Notes: generated by a model from the sequence alone, not told the origin. A stretch of DNA of 64,000 nt from Clostridium weizhouense (GCF_019431045.1 NZ_JAHXPT010000001.1:434001-498000), one strand, 5' to 3'. Numbered from the stretch's first letter, positions 1-9,340 are shown. A program made the numbers and translations.

Positions 1-180
1 ATTGATTATACTAAAAATAAAGGATGTAAATCATATACTTTAGAAGTACGTGCAGGAAATATTATTGCTCAAAACTTATATCATAAATTCGATTTTAGAG
101 AAAATGGTATAAGAAAAAATTACTATGAAGATAATAAAGAAGACGCTATAATAATGTGGCGTATAGATAAAAAACAGTAA
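1..180 (+). CDS. rimI: Ribosomal protein S18-alanine N-acetyltransferase, C-terminal part (5' end outside window)
   Basis: GNAT-fold acetyltransferase that acetylates the N-terminal Ala of ribosomal protein S18. Only the last 59 codons are present. The visible part has the typical RimI ending: LEVR followed by N-x-x-A-x-x-LY, a phenylalanine-bearing turn, then G-I-R-K-x-YY and an EDAIIM strand. These are the acetyl-CoA binding and C-terminal beta strands of the family. In clostridia rimI usually follows tsaE/tsaB, which would lie just outside the window. Its stop codon lies within the stem of an intrinsic terminator. Function is by family resemblance; the truncated part cannot be assessed. 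Confidence 0.85.
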   Translation: MDYTKNKGCKSYTLEVRAGNIIAQNLYHKFDFRENGIRKNYYEDNKEDAIIMWRIDKKQ

Positions 181-206
181 GAATTTTTTAATCCTTACTG
201 TTTTTC
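171..206 (+). terminator. Intrinsic terminator of rimI
   Basis: The arms AAACAGTAAG and CTTACTGTTT form a stem that overlaps the rimI stop codon and ends in a T run. The A run on the other side could also let it stop minus-strand transcription leaving ribU. Confidence 0.8.
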
Positions 207-279
207 TATATAAGTTTCTCACTATAGTGAGTAATAGTACTATTTATATTAATAAACAAACTTTATTGAAACTTATATA

Positions 280-870
280 TTATTGTATTATTGTATTTTT
301 ATTATTTTCTTTACTTCCAAAATTAGAATCAACTTTAAAAATAGAAACTGATACTTTTTTATATAAAATATATGTTAATACTGAAACTAAAATTGCTTTT
401 ATGCCATTAAAAGGTAGCAATCCCCAAGTAACATATTTTAATAATTCAGCACTTTCTAAATGCATTCCATATGCCGGTAATAGTAAGTATACATTAGCTA
501 ATATTCCTACTATTTGAATACAAGCACTACCTAAAATCATCCCTAATAAGGCAGTTTTTTTACTCTTATTTCTATTATACACTATACCCGCTGGTAATAT
601 TAATGATACTCCTATTAAAAAATTTGCAAGTTCTCCTACAAAACCACTCTGACTCCCTTTTATCAATAATATCAATATATTTTTTATAAATTCTATTAAT
701 ACTCCTACTAATGGTCCAAATCCAAAGGCTCCAAGTAATGCTGGTACATCACTTAAATCTATTTTAAGCCATGGGAATATTGGAATCACTGGAAATTCAA
801 AATACATAAGTATAAGTGCTATTGCTGATAATAAAGAAATTTTAATTAATTTGTTTGTGTTTTTATTCAT
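280..870 (-). CDS. ribU: Riboflavin ECF transporter substrate-binding (S) component RibU
   Basis: Integral membrane S component that binds riboflavin/FMN and works with the shared energy-coupling module (EcfA, EcfA', EcfT), encoded elsewhere. The 196-residue protein has about six hydrophobic segments. It carries the RibU signature near the N-terminus: FPxxPxFPWLKIDLSDVP, then LLGAFGFGP and a conserved IEFIKN segment. The ATG is preceded by a strong GGGAGG ribosome binding site. It is a single-gene unit under an FMN riboswitch about 200 bp upstream on the same strand. That switch independently confirms a flavin-related function. Confidence 0.93.
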   Translation of the reverse strand: MNKNTNKLIKISLLSAIALILMYFEFPVIPIFPWLKIDLSDVPALLGAFGFGPLVGVLIEFIKNILILLIKGSQSGFVGELANFLIGVSLILPAGIVYNRNKSKKTALLGMILGSACIQIVGILANVYLLLPAYGMHLESAELLKYVTWGLLPFNGIKAILVSVLTYILYKKVSVSIFKVDSNFGSKENNKNTIIQ

Positions 871-1065
871 TTTTCGCCTCCCAAAAGATTATCTCCTCGG
901 TGTAGCTTATTAGGCTTATAATTTTAACATCTTATTAGCTTTATATAATTCTTTTTTATTCTTTAGGTTTTATTTTTTAATCTTTAAGCAAAATATAATC
1001 TAAATTATCCACAGATTTAAAAATAATTTTAAAAATTTTTATTTTTTGTATAACTGGTCTAAAGA

Positions 1066-1254
1066 ATAAAAAAACCCTGATGTAAAAACATCAGGGCATG
1101 TACTCAAACAAATAAGAATATAAAACTCTTAATTCCTAATAGGTTACCTTCTTTCATCCAGACTATACTGTTGGCTTCGGAATTACACCGAATCTGCTTA
1201 AACTAAGCTCGCGGGCTGTACCGCCAGTAGGGATTTTCACCCTGCCCTGAAGAT
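1066..1254 (-). promoter_or_regulatory. FMN riboswitch (RFN element) with terminator, controlling ribU
   Basis: On the minus strand the aptamer (about 1254 to 1147) has the RFN core: AGGGCAGGGTGAAAATCCC, CTGGCGGTA, AGCCCGCGAGC, a TCGGTGTAATTCCGA arm, and CAGTCTGGATGAAAG-type 3' elements, closed by a CTTC/GAAG P1 stem. About 50 nt downstream is a terminator hairpin (CCCTGATGT/ACATCAGGG, then seven T). FMN binding is expected to favour termination and so lower riboflavin uptake. The class is well established; the OFF polarity is inferred from the terminator. Confidence 0.95.
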
Positions 1255-1280
1255 ATATTTTTAATTTTCATTACATTTTT

Positions 1281-1309
1281 ATTATATAACTTTGTTATTA
1301 TTTTGACAA
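1281..1309 (-). promoter_or_regulatory. Promoter of ribU / FMN riboswitch
   Basis: TTGTCA (-35) and TATAAT (-10) are separated by exactly 17 bp on the minus strand. The -10 lies about 30 bp before the aptamer. Confidence 0.75.
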
Positions 1310-1432
1310 TACTTATATATTAATTAAAATTTTCTCATTTAAATGTAGACTCTCTTTTAAATGAATCTTTATACTACAATATAAACACTACTTTAAAACA
1401 TAGCGTAATTTTAAAATAATAACTTATTTTTA

Positions 1433-2788
1433 TTATTCAGTTATATTTACCATCCATTTCTTAGAATACATTAATTTAAGTCCAATTATTAATCTTGCAA
1501 GTTCCTCACTTGATAATAGTAAGTAAACCCATTGTATAGGTAATTTAAAAACAAATGCTGCTATAAATCCCATTGGAACACCTATTCCCCAAGTTCCAAA
1601 CATATCTAAATATAAGGTATATTTAGTTTGTCCACCACTTCTTAAAATACCTCCTCCAATAATCATATTTGAAACCTTAACCCATAATACTATTGAAAAC
1701 ATTATTAGAAGTTTAATTGTATAATCCTTCAAATCATCAGATATATTAAATATAACTACATATAATTTAGATGATATTACTAATAAAACTCCAAAAATCA
1801 TTGAACCAACAAAACCTAGCTTAACAAATTTTTTCGAATATTTAAAAGCCTGTTCATTCTCATTCTTACCTAATTTATTTCCTACCATAATTCCTGCTGC
1901 AACACTAACCCCTGAGAAAAAGCCTATACTTAAATTTTGTATTGGATATGTTAATGTCATTGCAGCAACTTCCGATGTACCCATTCTTCCATATACAATA
2001 GAATACATTGTTTCTCCTACTGCCCATAAAAATTCATTTATTAATATTGGAGTACTTATAATCATTATTTTCTTTATAAATTCAACTGATAAATCAGATA
2101 TTTGTTTTAATTTAAACGCTCCTGGATATTTTTTAGCATATACATAAATAACAATAATTAAAATTTCTATAGTTCTAGTTATAGTTGTAGCATATGCAGT
2201 CCCCTGTACTCCCATCTTATTAAATCCTAATTTACCAAATATAAAGATATAATTTAAAAAAGTATTCATTACTATTCCAAATATTCCTGCAAACATTGGC
2301 AACTTAACATGTTCTGTACTTCTTAAAACTGATGAATACATAGTAATTAAAAGTATTGGTATATATCCAACTGCAGTAATTCTAAGATACTCGCTTCCTA
2401 ATTCTATTATTTGTATATCTTTTGTATAACAAGCTAGAACTTGATGTGAAAAAAACAATGAAAGTATTAAAAATATTAATGTTATAGCAAGTCCAATAAA
2501 TAAATTCCCTCCAAATGAACGAGCTATATTCTCCTTATCTTTTTTACCCCAAAATTGAGATACCATAATAGAAGTTGCTCCACCAATAGCATTTAAAGTT
2601 ATTATAAAGATATTAGGAAATCTAGATCCTAAACCTACAGCTGCTATCGCATTTTCTCCAAGTTGTCCAACCATAATTTGATCAATAATGCTCAGAGAAG
2701 CTTGAAATAAACTTTGAATAGACACTGGTATTGCAATTGCTAACATAGCACCTAAGTATGTATTATTATTAAATATTTTCTTGACCAT
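1433..2788 (-). CDS. MATE family efflux transporter
   Basis: Twelve-helix multidrug/toxic compound extrusion antiporter, 451 residues, the usual size. The N-terminal half contains the family pattern of a MVGQLG loop, GLGSR and a TSIMVSQFWGKKD stretch. The second half repeats this with VAAGIMVGNKLGKNE. Transport is Na+ or H+ coupled; the substrate cannot be predicted. It stands alone between ribU and an EamA transporter. A GAAGAAGG ribosome binding site precedes the ATG. The promoter has a perfect 13-bp palindrome covering the start of transcription, so expression is probably controlled by a repressor encoded elsewhere. Confidence 0.9.
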   Translation of the reverse strand: MVKKIFNNNTYLGAMLAIAIPVSIQSLFQASLSIIDQIMVGQLGENAIAAVGLGSRFPNIFIITLNAIGGATSIMVSQFWGKKDKENIARSFGGNLFIGLAITLIFLILSLFFSHQVLACYTKDIQIIELGSEYLRITAVGYIPILLITMYSSVLRSTEHVKLPMFAGIFGIVMNTFLNYIFIFGKLGFNKMGVQGTAYATTITRTIEILIIVIYVYAKKYPGAFKLKQISDLSVEFIKKIMIISTPILINEFLWAVGETMYSIVYGRMGTSEVAAMTLTYPIQNLSIGFFSGVSVAAGIMVGNKLGKNENEQAFKYSKKFVKLGFVGSMIFGVLLVISSKLYVVIFNISDDLKDYTIKLLIMFSIVLWVKVSNMIIGGGILRSGGQTKYTLYLDMFGTWGIGVPMGFIAAFVFKLPIQWVYLLLSSEELARLIIGLKLMYSKKWMVNITE

Positions 2789-2810
2789 TTTTTATCCTTC
2801 TTCCCCTTTT

Positions 2811-2868
2811 ATATTAGTAGTACTTATTGTACTACTAATATAATAAAACGCTCCTCTTAATATGTCAA
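2811..2868 (-). promoter_or_regulatory. Promoter with palindromic operator upstream of the MATE gene
   Basis: On the minus strand, TTGACA (2868-2863) and TATTAT (2845-2840) are 17 bp apart. Directly after the -10 comes a perfect inverted repeat: arms ATATTAGTAGTAC and GTACTACTAATAT (2811-2823 and 2829-2841) around a 5-bp centre. It overlaps the -10 edge and the expected start site, a classic repressor position. The binding protein is not identifiable here. Confidence 0.75.
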
Positions 2869-2922
2869 TATTTTGAATCTAAATTTTTACAAATTTATTT
2901 TAATAAAATATAAAAACTGTCT

Positions 2923-2973
2923 CAAAAACATAAAAGCTGCCTTAAGAACATAAAAATGTTTTTAAGACAGCCA
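2923..2973 (-). terminator. Hairpin terminator after the EamA gene, member of a dispersed family
   Basis: On the minus strand GCTGTCTTAAAAACAT pairs with ATGTTCTTAAGGCAGC and is followed by TTTTATGTTTTT. A second copy of the left-arm type sequence (ACTGTCTCAAAAACAT on the plus strand) lies next to it. The same arm sequence recurs near 9.34, 18.70 and 38.90 kb. Confidence 0.65.
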
Positions 2974-3049
2974 TCATTTAAAATAGTAAATTAATTATAT
3001 TTCATTGTTTAAGATACAATCAAAATTATAAAAATGTGAATTATGTTAT

Positions 3050-4000
3050 TTATTTTAATGTACCTAATATCTTTTTATCTTTCTTTTCTTTATAAACTAA
3101 AAATATTCCTAAGCATACAAGTATTAATGCTATTAATATTTTAATATCAAAAATATTTTCTCCAAGAAATATTGCAGATAATAATGCTCCGAATACAGGT
3201 ACTAAAAAATTAAAAACTGATATTACTCCAACTTTATTATATTTTAATAATTGTGTCCAAACAGCAAATGATACTGATGATAATAAAGCCATATATAACA
3301 ATAATATTATAGAATTAAAAGTAAATCCTATTAATTTTCCACCCAAAATACTGCCTAAAATTATTAATATAACTCCACCTATAAATAATTGATAACCTGA
3401 AACTATAGAAGCATCTTTATTTTGAGTAATCTTTTTCCCATATATTGCAGAAGTTGCAAAAATAATTGCTGCAATCATCATAAAACCTTCCCCCTTAAAT
3501 GTGAAAGAATTTCCTACAACTGATTGTCCATTTAAATTAACAATAACTACTCCAAAAAATCCTATAATACAACCTAATATTTTATTAAAACTTAGTTTGT
3601 CATTTTTGTAAATAAAATGTGCTAAAATAATACTCACAAAAGTACCTGTTCCGTTGATTATAGAACCTCTAACACCAGTAGTATAAGATAACCCTACATA
3701 AAAAAATATATATTGAAGTGCTGTTTGCATTGAACCAAGCAATGTTATTTCTCCAAATTGTTTTATAGAAAAATTAAATATACTTTTCTTTTTTAACCTT
3801 TCTAATAATAAAACTAGTATTCCTGCTAATGCAAATCTATATCCAGCAAATATAAGTTTAGATCCTATATCATTTGAATTTATATTAAATAGTGAATATC
3901 CAACTTTTATTGCTGGATAAGCACTTCCCCATAGTATGCAACATAATGTTGCTAATAATACAATGTTTCTTCTATTGGTATAAAATGTATTTTTATTCAT
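3050..4000 (-). CDS. EamA/DMT family transporter
   Basis: Ten-helix drug/metabolite transporter made of two tandem EamA repeats, 316 residues. The first repeat starts near residue 12 with CCILWGSAYPAIKVGY, a family hallmark. The second starts near residue 168 with a long hydrophobic segment and ends in a KEKKDKK basic tail. Likely an exporter of amino acids or metabolites; the substrate is unknown. The start is supported by a GGAGG site 7 bp before the ATG. No operon partner is seen. Confidence 0.88.
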   Translation of the reverse strand: MNKNTFYTNRRNIVLLATLCCILWGSAYPAIKVGYSLFNINSNDIGSKLIFAGYRFALAGILVLLLERLKKKSIFNFSIKQFGEITLLGSMQTALQYIFFYVGLSYTTGVRGSIINGTGTFVSIILAHFIYKNDKLSFNKILGCIIGFFGVVIVNLNGQSVVGNSFTFKGEGFMMIAAIIFATSAIYGKKITQNKDASIVSGYQLFIGGVILIILGSILGGKLIGFTFNSIILLLYMALLSSVSFAVWTQLLKYNKVGVISVFNFLVPVFGALLSAIFLGENIFDIKILIALILVCLGIFLVYKEKKDKKILGTLK

Positions 4001-4181
4001 TTAATCCTCCATTTCTAATATATGAATGTAAAATATTTTAGCCATTATATTATACGCCTTAACATTATAAATTTAAAATATTTTATTTAAGTACATTCTT
4101 CTTATTCATTATTTCTTTAAATTTATGTCATTCTATAGTAAACTTTGATTATACATAATATTTAAAAAGGGGGATAAAATA

Positions 4182-4562
4182 ATGATTATAAACGAAATTA
4201 TAAAACCAAATTTTCATACTGTTAATATCAATGATCCTATAGATAATGTATTAACTTTAATGGGTAATCTTAATATTAATGGTATGCCAGTTGTGGATGA
4301 TAACTCAAAACTAGTAGGTATGGTTGTTAAAGCTGATATATATAGATTTATGATGCAACCTGGACATTATTCTAGCTGTCCAGTTGAATGGGTTATGTCT
4401 AAATCAGTAATTACTGCCCAAGCAAATGAAGATTTAATAACTGTAGCTAACCGTTTAAGAAAAAATGAGATTATTGCAATGCCTGTTCTTCAAGATGAAA
4501 AACTTGTTGGCATTATTACTATTGAAAATTTATTAGACTATTTTTTAACTAATAATAACTAA
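4182..4562 (+). CDS. CBS-domain pair protein
   Basis: 126-residue protein consisting almost entirely of two CBS motifs (about residues 1-58 and 68-124). The motifs have the sequences NINGMPVVDDNSKLVGMV and EIIAMPVLQDEKLVGII. Paired CBS modules bind adenosyl ligands such as AMP, ATP or SAM and act as energy or metabolite sensors. No effector domain is attached, so its partner is unknown. A strong AAGGGGG ribosome binding site precedes the ATG, and a terminator follows directly. Monocistronic, opposite in direction to its neighbours. Confidence 0.9.
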   Translation: MIINEIIKPNFHTVNINDPIDNVLTLMGNLNINGMPVVDDNSKLVGMVVKADIYRFMMQPGHYSSCPVEWVMSKSVITAQANEDLITVANRLRKNEIIAMPVLQDEKLVGIITIENLLDYFLTNNN

Positions 4563-4568
4563 TATAAT

Positions 4569-4616
4569 AAGGGGCATCTCGAAATCAATATACCATATCT
4601 CGAGACACCCCTTTTT
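4569..4616 (+). terminator. Bidirectional terminator between the CBS gene and tex
   Basis: AAGGGGCATCTCGA pairs with TCTCGAGACACCCCTT and is followed by a T run. The A-rich left side can serve tex transcripts on the minus strand. Confidence 0.85.
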
Positions 4617-4658
4617 CTATCTTTATATAATTAAAATTAATAGTTTTTAGTTCTATAT

Positions 4659-6836
4659 TTATTTATCTAATGATTCATCAATATCTTTCATAGTTAAAGA
4701 TATTCTCTTTCTCTTTTCATCAACTTCTATAATAGCTACCTTTACTATGTCACCAACTTTTACTATATCTAATGGATGTTTTACAAATCTATTTGCCATT
4801 TGACTCTTATGCACTAATCCATCTTGGTGAACCCCTATATCTACAAAGGCTCCAAAATCAGATACATTTCTAACTGTACCAGCTAAAACCATCCCTGGCT
4901 TTAAGTCTTTAATTTCTATTATACCCGTTTTAAGTATTGGTTTTGGCATTTCTTCTCTTGGATCTCTTCCTGGTTTCTTTAATTCTTTAATTATATCTTT
5001 TAATGTAAGCTCTCCAACTTCTAAAGTATCACTTAAAATTTTTAACCCTTTAGCTTGAGCTCTCTCATCAATATCTATTAAATTATTATTTTTTAAATCT
5101 TTCTTATCATATCCTAATAACTCTATTAATTTCTTAGCTATATCATAAGATTCTGGATGAACTGATGTATTATCTAATGGTTCCTTACTATCATCAACTC
5201 TTAAAAATCCTGCACATTGTTCATAAACTTTTTTACCTAATCTTTTTACTTTTAATAATTCTTTTCTTGATGTAAACTTTCCAACCTCTTCTCTGTACTC
5301 AACAATATTTTTAGCTATAGTTGCATTTATACCTGAAATATGATTTAAAAGTGAAGGAGTTGCTATATTTAAATCTACTCCAACAGTATTTACCGAATCT
5401 TCTACTACGCCTGCTAAAGATTCTTCTAACTTTTTAGGAGTAACATCATGCTGATATTGACCTACACCTATGGCCTTTGGATCTATCTTTACTAATTCTG
5501 CAAGAGGATCTTGTAATCTTCTTCCTATAGAAATTGCTCCTCTAACTGTAACGTCTAAATCAGGATATTCTTTAGTTGCAAGTTCAGATGCTGAATAAAC
5601 AGAAGCCCCTGCCTCTGATACAATTACATAAGCTAATTCTTTTCCAGTTTCTTTTTTTATTTCACTTATCATTTCAGCAATTACCTCTTCTGATTCTCTT
5701 GATGCTGTACCATTTCCTAATGAAATTACATCCACATTATGTTTAGCTATAAGAGCTTTTAATATTTTTTTAGTTCCTTCAATATCCTTTTTAGGTAATG
5801 TTGGATATACTGCTGTATTTTCTAAAAATTTTCCTGTAGCATCTAATATCGCAATCTTACATCCTGTTCTAAATCCTGGATCATATCCCATAACTACCTT
5901 ACCTTTTATAGGTGCTTGTAATAATAATGCTTTTAAATTTTCTTTAAAAATTTTAATAGCACCTTCTTCACCAATATCAGTTAATTCACTTCTTATTTCT
6001 CTTTCTATTGAAGGATAAATTAATCTTTTTAATGAATCTTTTATCGCTAATTTTAATTGTTCATCTAAAGTTAAATTTCCTTTTAATATGTTTCTTTCTA
6101 AATATGTTATAATTTTTTCTTCATTTATAGTAATCTTAACATTTAATATCTTTTCTTTTTCTCCTCTATTAATAGCTAGTATTCTATGTGGAGGAATTTT
6201 ATTAACTGCTTCAGAATAATCATAATACATTTCATATGGAGTTGGCTGATCAGAATCTCCTTTTGATTCTATATTACCTTCTCTTATAACTAATTCTCTT
6301 ATATATTTTCTATACTTAGCTTCATCTGATATATTTTCAGCTATTATGTCTAGTGCTCCTTGTATTGCTTCTCCACTAGTCATTACACCTTTATCCTCAT
6401 TTATATATTTTGAAGCTTCAGCATTTATATCTCCATTAAAGATTCCTTCTTTAATCAGTTCTGCTAAAGGCTTTAATCCCTTTTCTTGTGCAATGATAGC
6501 CCTTGTTCTCTTTTTAGGTTTATATGGTCTATATATATCCTCTACTTCTGTTAAAGTAGTTGCTTTTTCTAACGCTAACCCTATTTCCTCAGTAAATTTT
6601 TCTTGTTCTTTAATTAATCTTACAACATCTGATTTTCTTTCTTCTAAATTTCTTAAATAATTAAGTCTTTCAAATAACTTTCTTAAAACTTCATCAGAAA
6701 GTCCACCAGTTGCTTCTTTTCTATATCTTGATATAAACGGAACTGTATTTCCATCATCTAATAATTGAATAACATTTTTGACTTGACTTAATTTTAATTG
6801 TAATTCTTCAGATAATCTTTCTTCTATTGATCTCAT
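4659..6836 (-). CDS. tex: Tex family RNA-binding transcription accessory protein
   Basis: 725-residue nucleic-acid binding protein of the Tex/YhgF family, linked to transcription and RNA handling. Order of domains: N-terminal helical region, a YqgF/RNase H-like domain starting near residue 316 (GYDPGFRTGCK), a helix-hairpin-helix pair near 495-545, and a C-terminal S1 domain from about residue 643 (LAGTVRNVSDFGAFVDIG). Length is typical. A GGAGG site precedes the ATG. A 71-bp repeat lies about 60 bp upstream of the start codon and is shared with recD2. Confidence 0.95.
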   Translation of the reverse strand: MRSIEERLSEELQLKLSQVKNVIQLLDDGNTVPFISRYRKEATGGLSDEVLRKLFERLNYLRNLEERKSDVVRLIKEQEKFTEEIGLALEKATTLTEVEDIYRPYKPKKRTRAIIAQEKGLKPLAELIKEGIFNGDINAEASKYINEDKGVMTSGEAIQGALDIIAENISDEAKYRKYIRELVIREGNIESKGDSDQPTPYEMYYDYSEAVNKIPPHRILAINRGEKEKILNVKITINEEKIITYLERNILKGNLTLDEQLKLAIKDSLKRLIYPSIEREIRSELTDIGEEGAIKIFKENLKALLLQAPIKGKVVMGYDPGFRTGCKIAILDATGKFLENTAVYPTLPKKDIEGTKKILKALIAKHNVDVISLGNGTASRESEEVIAEMISEIKKETGKELAYVIVSEAGASVYSASELATKEYPDLDVTVRGAISIGRRLQDPLAELVKIDPKAIGVGQYQHDVTPKKLEESLAGVVEDSVNTVGVDLNIATPSLLNHISGINATIAKNIVEYREEVGKFTSRKELLKVKRLGKKVYEQCAGFLRVDDSKEPLDNTSVHPESYDIAKKLIELLGYDKKDLKNNNLIDIDERAQAKGLKILSDTLEVGELTLKDIIKELKKPGRDPREEMPKPILKTGIIEIKDLKPGMVLAGTVRNVSDFGAFVDIGVHQDGLVHKSQMANRFVKHPLDIVKVGDIVKVAIIEVDEKRKRISLTMKDIDESLDK

Positions 6837-6898
6837 TGAATCCTCCTATATGTCCATATCATTTTTAGTAATGTCTTTAATTTAAATAATATATATGC

Positions 6899-6969
6899 TT
6901 CTAACTAGATATTGTTAATTAAAGATATAATTTTATATAAAAAGTATAAATGTAATAACTTAATTAGAA
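6899..6969. repeat. 71-bp palindromic intergenic repeat, copy A
   Basis: Bounded by TTCTAACTA and TTAATTAGAA. It aligns without gaps to 18412-18482 with 10 mismatches in 71 positions. Both copies lie about 60 bp upstream of a minus-strand start codon (tex and recD2). Confidence 0.8.
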
Positions 6970-7290
6970 CATATATATTAATATTTCGCTCAAATTCCAA
7001 TTAGTATTATTTTTAACATCAAATAACAATATTAATCTAAAACTAGAATTAATAATATTATATCTTGCAAATTTAAATCTTCAAAAAGTAAGATTTCCCT
7101 ATTAGAACACTATTAAGAAAATTTATTTTCTTAGCTAATTAAAAAATATCTATTGTAACTTTGAACTTTTTATTTATTTTCATATGACTAATTTATTGAA
7201 TTATTATTATTACCCTATATATATATTATAACTTATTTGTAGTGACAACAATATTGATATACCTCTTTTTAATATATTTCTTTTTCTATA

Positions 7291-7319
7291 TTGCCCTTAT
7301 GTAAACCTAACTGTATAAT
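7291..7319 (+). promoter_or_regulatory. Promoter of the small membrane protein gene
   Basis: TTGCCC and TATAAT with a 17-bp spacer, ending about 35 bp before the start codon. Confidence 0.65.
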
Positions 7320-7353
7320 TAAATTGTAAATATTTGGTAAAGGTGGTGTGTTC

Positions 7354-7686
7354 ATGATTAAAGTCATAAATAAAGTTACCTCATTTTTATTATTATTTTT
7401 TATTTTAGTACTTTTATTAAATAAAGTTAAAGTAATTGATTACTCTGAGAATTTAAAAAATATATTCTATTTTTTAACTATTATTTTAACATTATTTTCA
7501 TCTACTAATGTAGTTATAACAAGTAAATCAGGCTTTTTAAAATTTGTTAACGCTATTATTATCTTAGCTTTAATAATGGGTGGTATAATATCAATTTTAA
7601 AACCAGGACTAAATATATATATTTATATTTGTTTACTTTTAACTTCAATATATTGTACACTTGATATTTTTTATAGAAAGGCTTAA
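7354..7686 (+). CDS. Small integral membrane protein of unknown function
   Basis: 110-residue protein with four hydrophobic segments separated by short polar turns, about residues 7-24, 35-50, 63-80 and 85-102. It has no recognisable catalytic motif. The ATG is chosen because an AAGGTGG site sits 7 bp upstream; an in-frame GTG two codons earlier overlaps that site. It has its own promoter and terminator, so it is likely a real single-gene unit. I do not recognise the family. Confidence 0.7.
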   Translation: MIKVINKVTSFLLLFFILVLLLNKVKVIDYSENLKNIFYFLTIILTLFSSTNVVITSKSGFLKFVNAIIILALIMGGIISILKPGLNIYIYICLLLTSIYCTLDIFYRKA

Positions 7687-7737
7687 ATCACCTGATGAAA
7701 AATAATTAATAAAATCTCCTAAAAATATTTTCATAAA

Positions 7738-7776
7738 ATAATAACCATTTACTTTTTACAAATGGTTATTATTTTT
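7738..7776 (+). terminator. Intrinsic terminator of the small membrane protein gene
   Basis: AATAACCATTT pairs with AAATGGTTATT around a 9-nt loop, followed by ATTTTT. Confidence 0.8.
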
Positions 7777-7858
7777 ACATATTATTAAGATAAAGTTCAT
7801 ATTGTTAAATAATAATTAATAAAATCTACTATATAAAATAATTTGTGAGAGGTAAAAC

Positions 7859-9226
7859 ATGAAAAAAATTATTTATCATAGTAGTTTATTTGTATTATTT
7901 ATCTGTTTAACTTTTTCAGTATTTATACAAACTACATACTATCACTTTAATCCTTCAAATGTTAAATATAATATTAAATTAATCTCTTCCAATGAATATG
8001 AAGGAAGACTTACAGGAACATGTGGAAATGAAAAGGCAGCCTCCTTAATAGAAAACTTCTTTAAAAATAATAAACTCGCACCCCTTAATGATAGTTATAA
8101 AGAAAGTTTTGAAGTAACAACTCCAATAAAAAATAATAAAACTCCAGAACTTAAAATAGGTAAAAATAATGTAACTTTGCATGAATATAAATATGGAATT
8201 GACTTTAAAGAAGACATGCTAAATTTTGATGAAAACTCAGTTGTTTTCACCAAACAAGATATAGTTGATATATTACCAAGTTCATTAGTAATTAAACATA
8301 ATGGAAAACAATATCTGTTTTATGTCTCATTAGAAAAAGGGTTTTCTTTTAGAAGTTCTTTTGATGATAATGCACAATATCAATTTTCTATTGCTATAAC
8401 TACAGAATTGTTTAATGACATTTTAGATTCTTTAAGAGATGATAAAGAAGTAAGTATAACGATTCCTTATTCTGAAGAAAAATGTATTACATCAAATATA
8501 ATCGGTAGAATAAAAGGTTACTCTAAAAATTTGCCACCACTTATTCTTACTGCTCATTTTGATCACATAGGTGTAGATAATTTAAATAATTATTATAATG
8601 GGGCTTTAGACAATGCTTCTGGTACAGCATTTTTATTAGAACTATCAAAAAATCTATCTAGTTTTATGAAGCCTAAAAGAGATATTATATTTGTTGCTTT
8701 AACTGGAGAAGAATTTGGACTTTTAGGTTCTTCACAGTTTGCCAATGAATATAAAGATTTAATAAAAGACAGCAAAGTAATTAACTTTGATATGATAGGT
8801 GCACCTAATACTCCGCTATCATTAATGGGCGGATCATGCAATAAAGATAAGGATAGCGAAATTTTAGATTCTTTAAAAGAAATATGTGATAAAAAAAATA
8901 TAGCTTATAAAATAACTTTTGCTGATTGTAGCGATCATGCTAGCTTTGTAAAAGAAGGAATAGACTCTGTAACATTATGTCATTCTGATACATCTAAAAT
9001 TCATACTCCTAATGATACAGTTGATTTTATAGATACATCTGCTATAAACGAAGTTTATTCAATCGTTGAAGATGAGATTTATAATTATGCTTATAATGAT
9101 TTTATACTCTATTTATATAATCCCAATTTAATTTTATTTTTGTTTATAGCTTTTATTATAGTATTCTTTTTCCCTATCTTTAAGAAAAAACTTAAATTAT
9201 ATATTAATAAGAATAAACTTAAATAA
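7859..9226 (+). CDS. Membrane-anchored M28 family zinc metallopeptidase
   Basis: 455-residue aminopeptidase-type M28 protein. Residues 7-25 form an N-terminal membrane anchor or uncleaved signal. The catalytic domain shows the complete zinc site: HFDHIG near 231, GALDNASG near 247, the catalytic glutamate in TGEEFG near 283, a NFDMIG strand, and the last histidine in IHTPNDT near 383. A PA-like insert of about 120 residues lies between the N-terminal region and the zinc site. A second transmembrane helix (about 425-443) with a lysine-rich tail ends the protein, so the peptidase domain is probably exposed outside the cell and tethered at both ends. The start has a GAGAGG site. Its substrate is unknown. 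Confidence 0.88.
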   Translation: MKKIIYHSSLFVLFICLTFSVFIQTTYYHFNPSNVKYNIKLISSNEYEGRLTGTCGNEKAASLIENFFKNNKLAPLNDSYKESFEVTTPIKNNKTPELKIGKNNVTLHEYKYGIDFKEDMLNFDENSVVFTKQDIVDILPSSLVIKHNGKQYLFYVSLEKGFSFRSSFDDNAQYQFSIAITTELFNDILDSLRDDKEVSITIPYSEEKCITSNIIGRIKGYSKNLPPLILTAHFDHIGVDNLNNYYNGALDNASGTAFLLELSKNLSSFMKPKRDIIFVALTGEEFGLLGSSQFANEYKDLIKDSKVINFDMIGAPNTPLSLMGGSCNKDKDSEILDSLKEICDKKNIAYKITFADCSDHASFVKEGIDSVTLCHSDTSKIHTPNDTVDFIDTSAINEVYSIVEDEIYNYAYNDFILYLYNPNLILFLFIAFIIVFFFPIFKKKLKLYINKNKLK

Positions 9227-9229
9227 GAA

Positions 9230-9335
9230 TAAAAGTGTCTATGCTACATTTCAATAGACAATCGACAATTCAAGATATCTCCTTTGCTTAGATTTTATCA
9301 AGCTTCCAGGCTTCAAAATTCTATACTTTACTAAA
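9230..9335. repeat. Diverged intergenic repeat, longest copy
   Basis: Contains TGTCTATGCTACATTTCAAT, GACAATCGACAATTCAAG and, at the end, ATTTTATCA plus AATTCTATACTTT. Related sequence is seen at 38866-38900, 46027-46110 and 49830-49926. It directly abuts the prfB terminator. Confidence 0.55.
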
Positions 9336-9340
9336 TATTA

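Larger units (their letters stand above)
6837..7353. other. Noncoding spacer between tex and a small membrane protein gene
   Basis: Divergent intergenic region of about 500 bp, strongly AT-rich. It holds the 71-bp repeat copy A (6899-6969) on the tex side and a good plus-strand promoter (7291-7319) on the other. No small gene with a ribosome binding site was found in the rest. Confidence 0.6.

Noticed and set aside
227..517. 96-codon plus-strand frame overlapping ribU
   Set aside because: It is antisense to ribU, which is supported by its riboswitch and family motifs.
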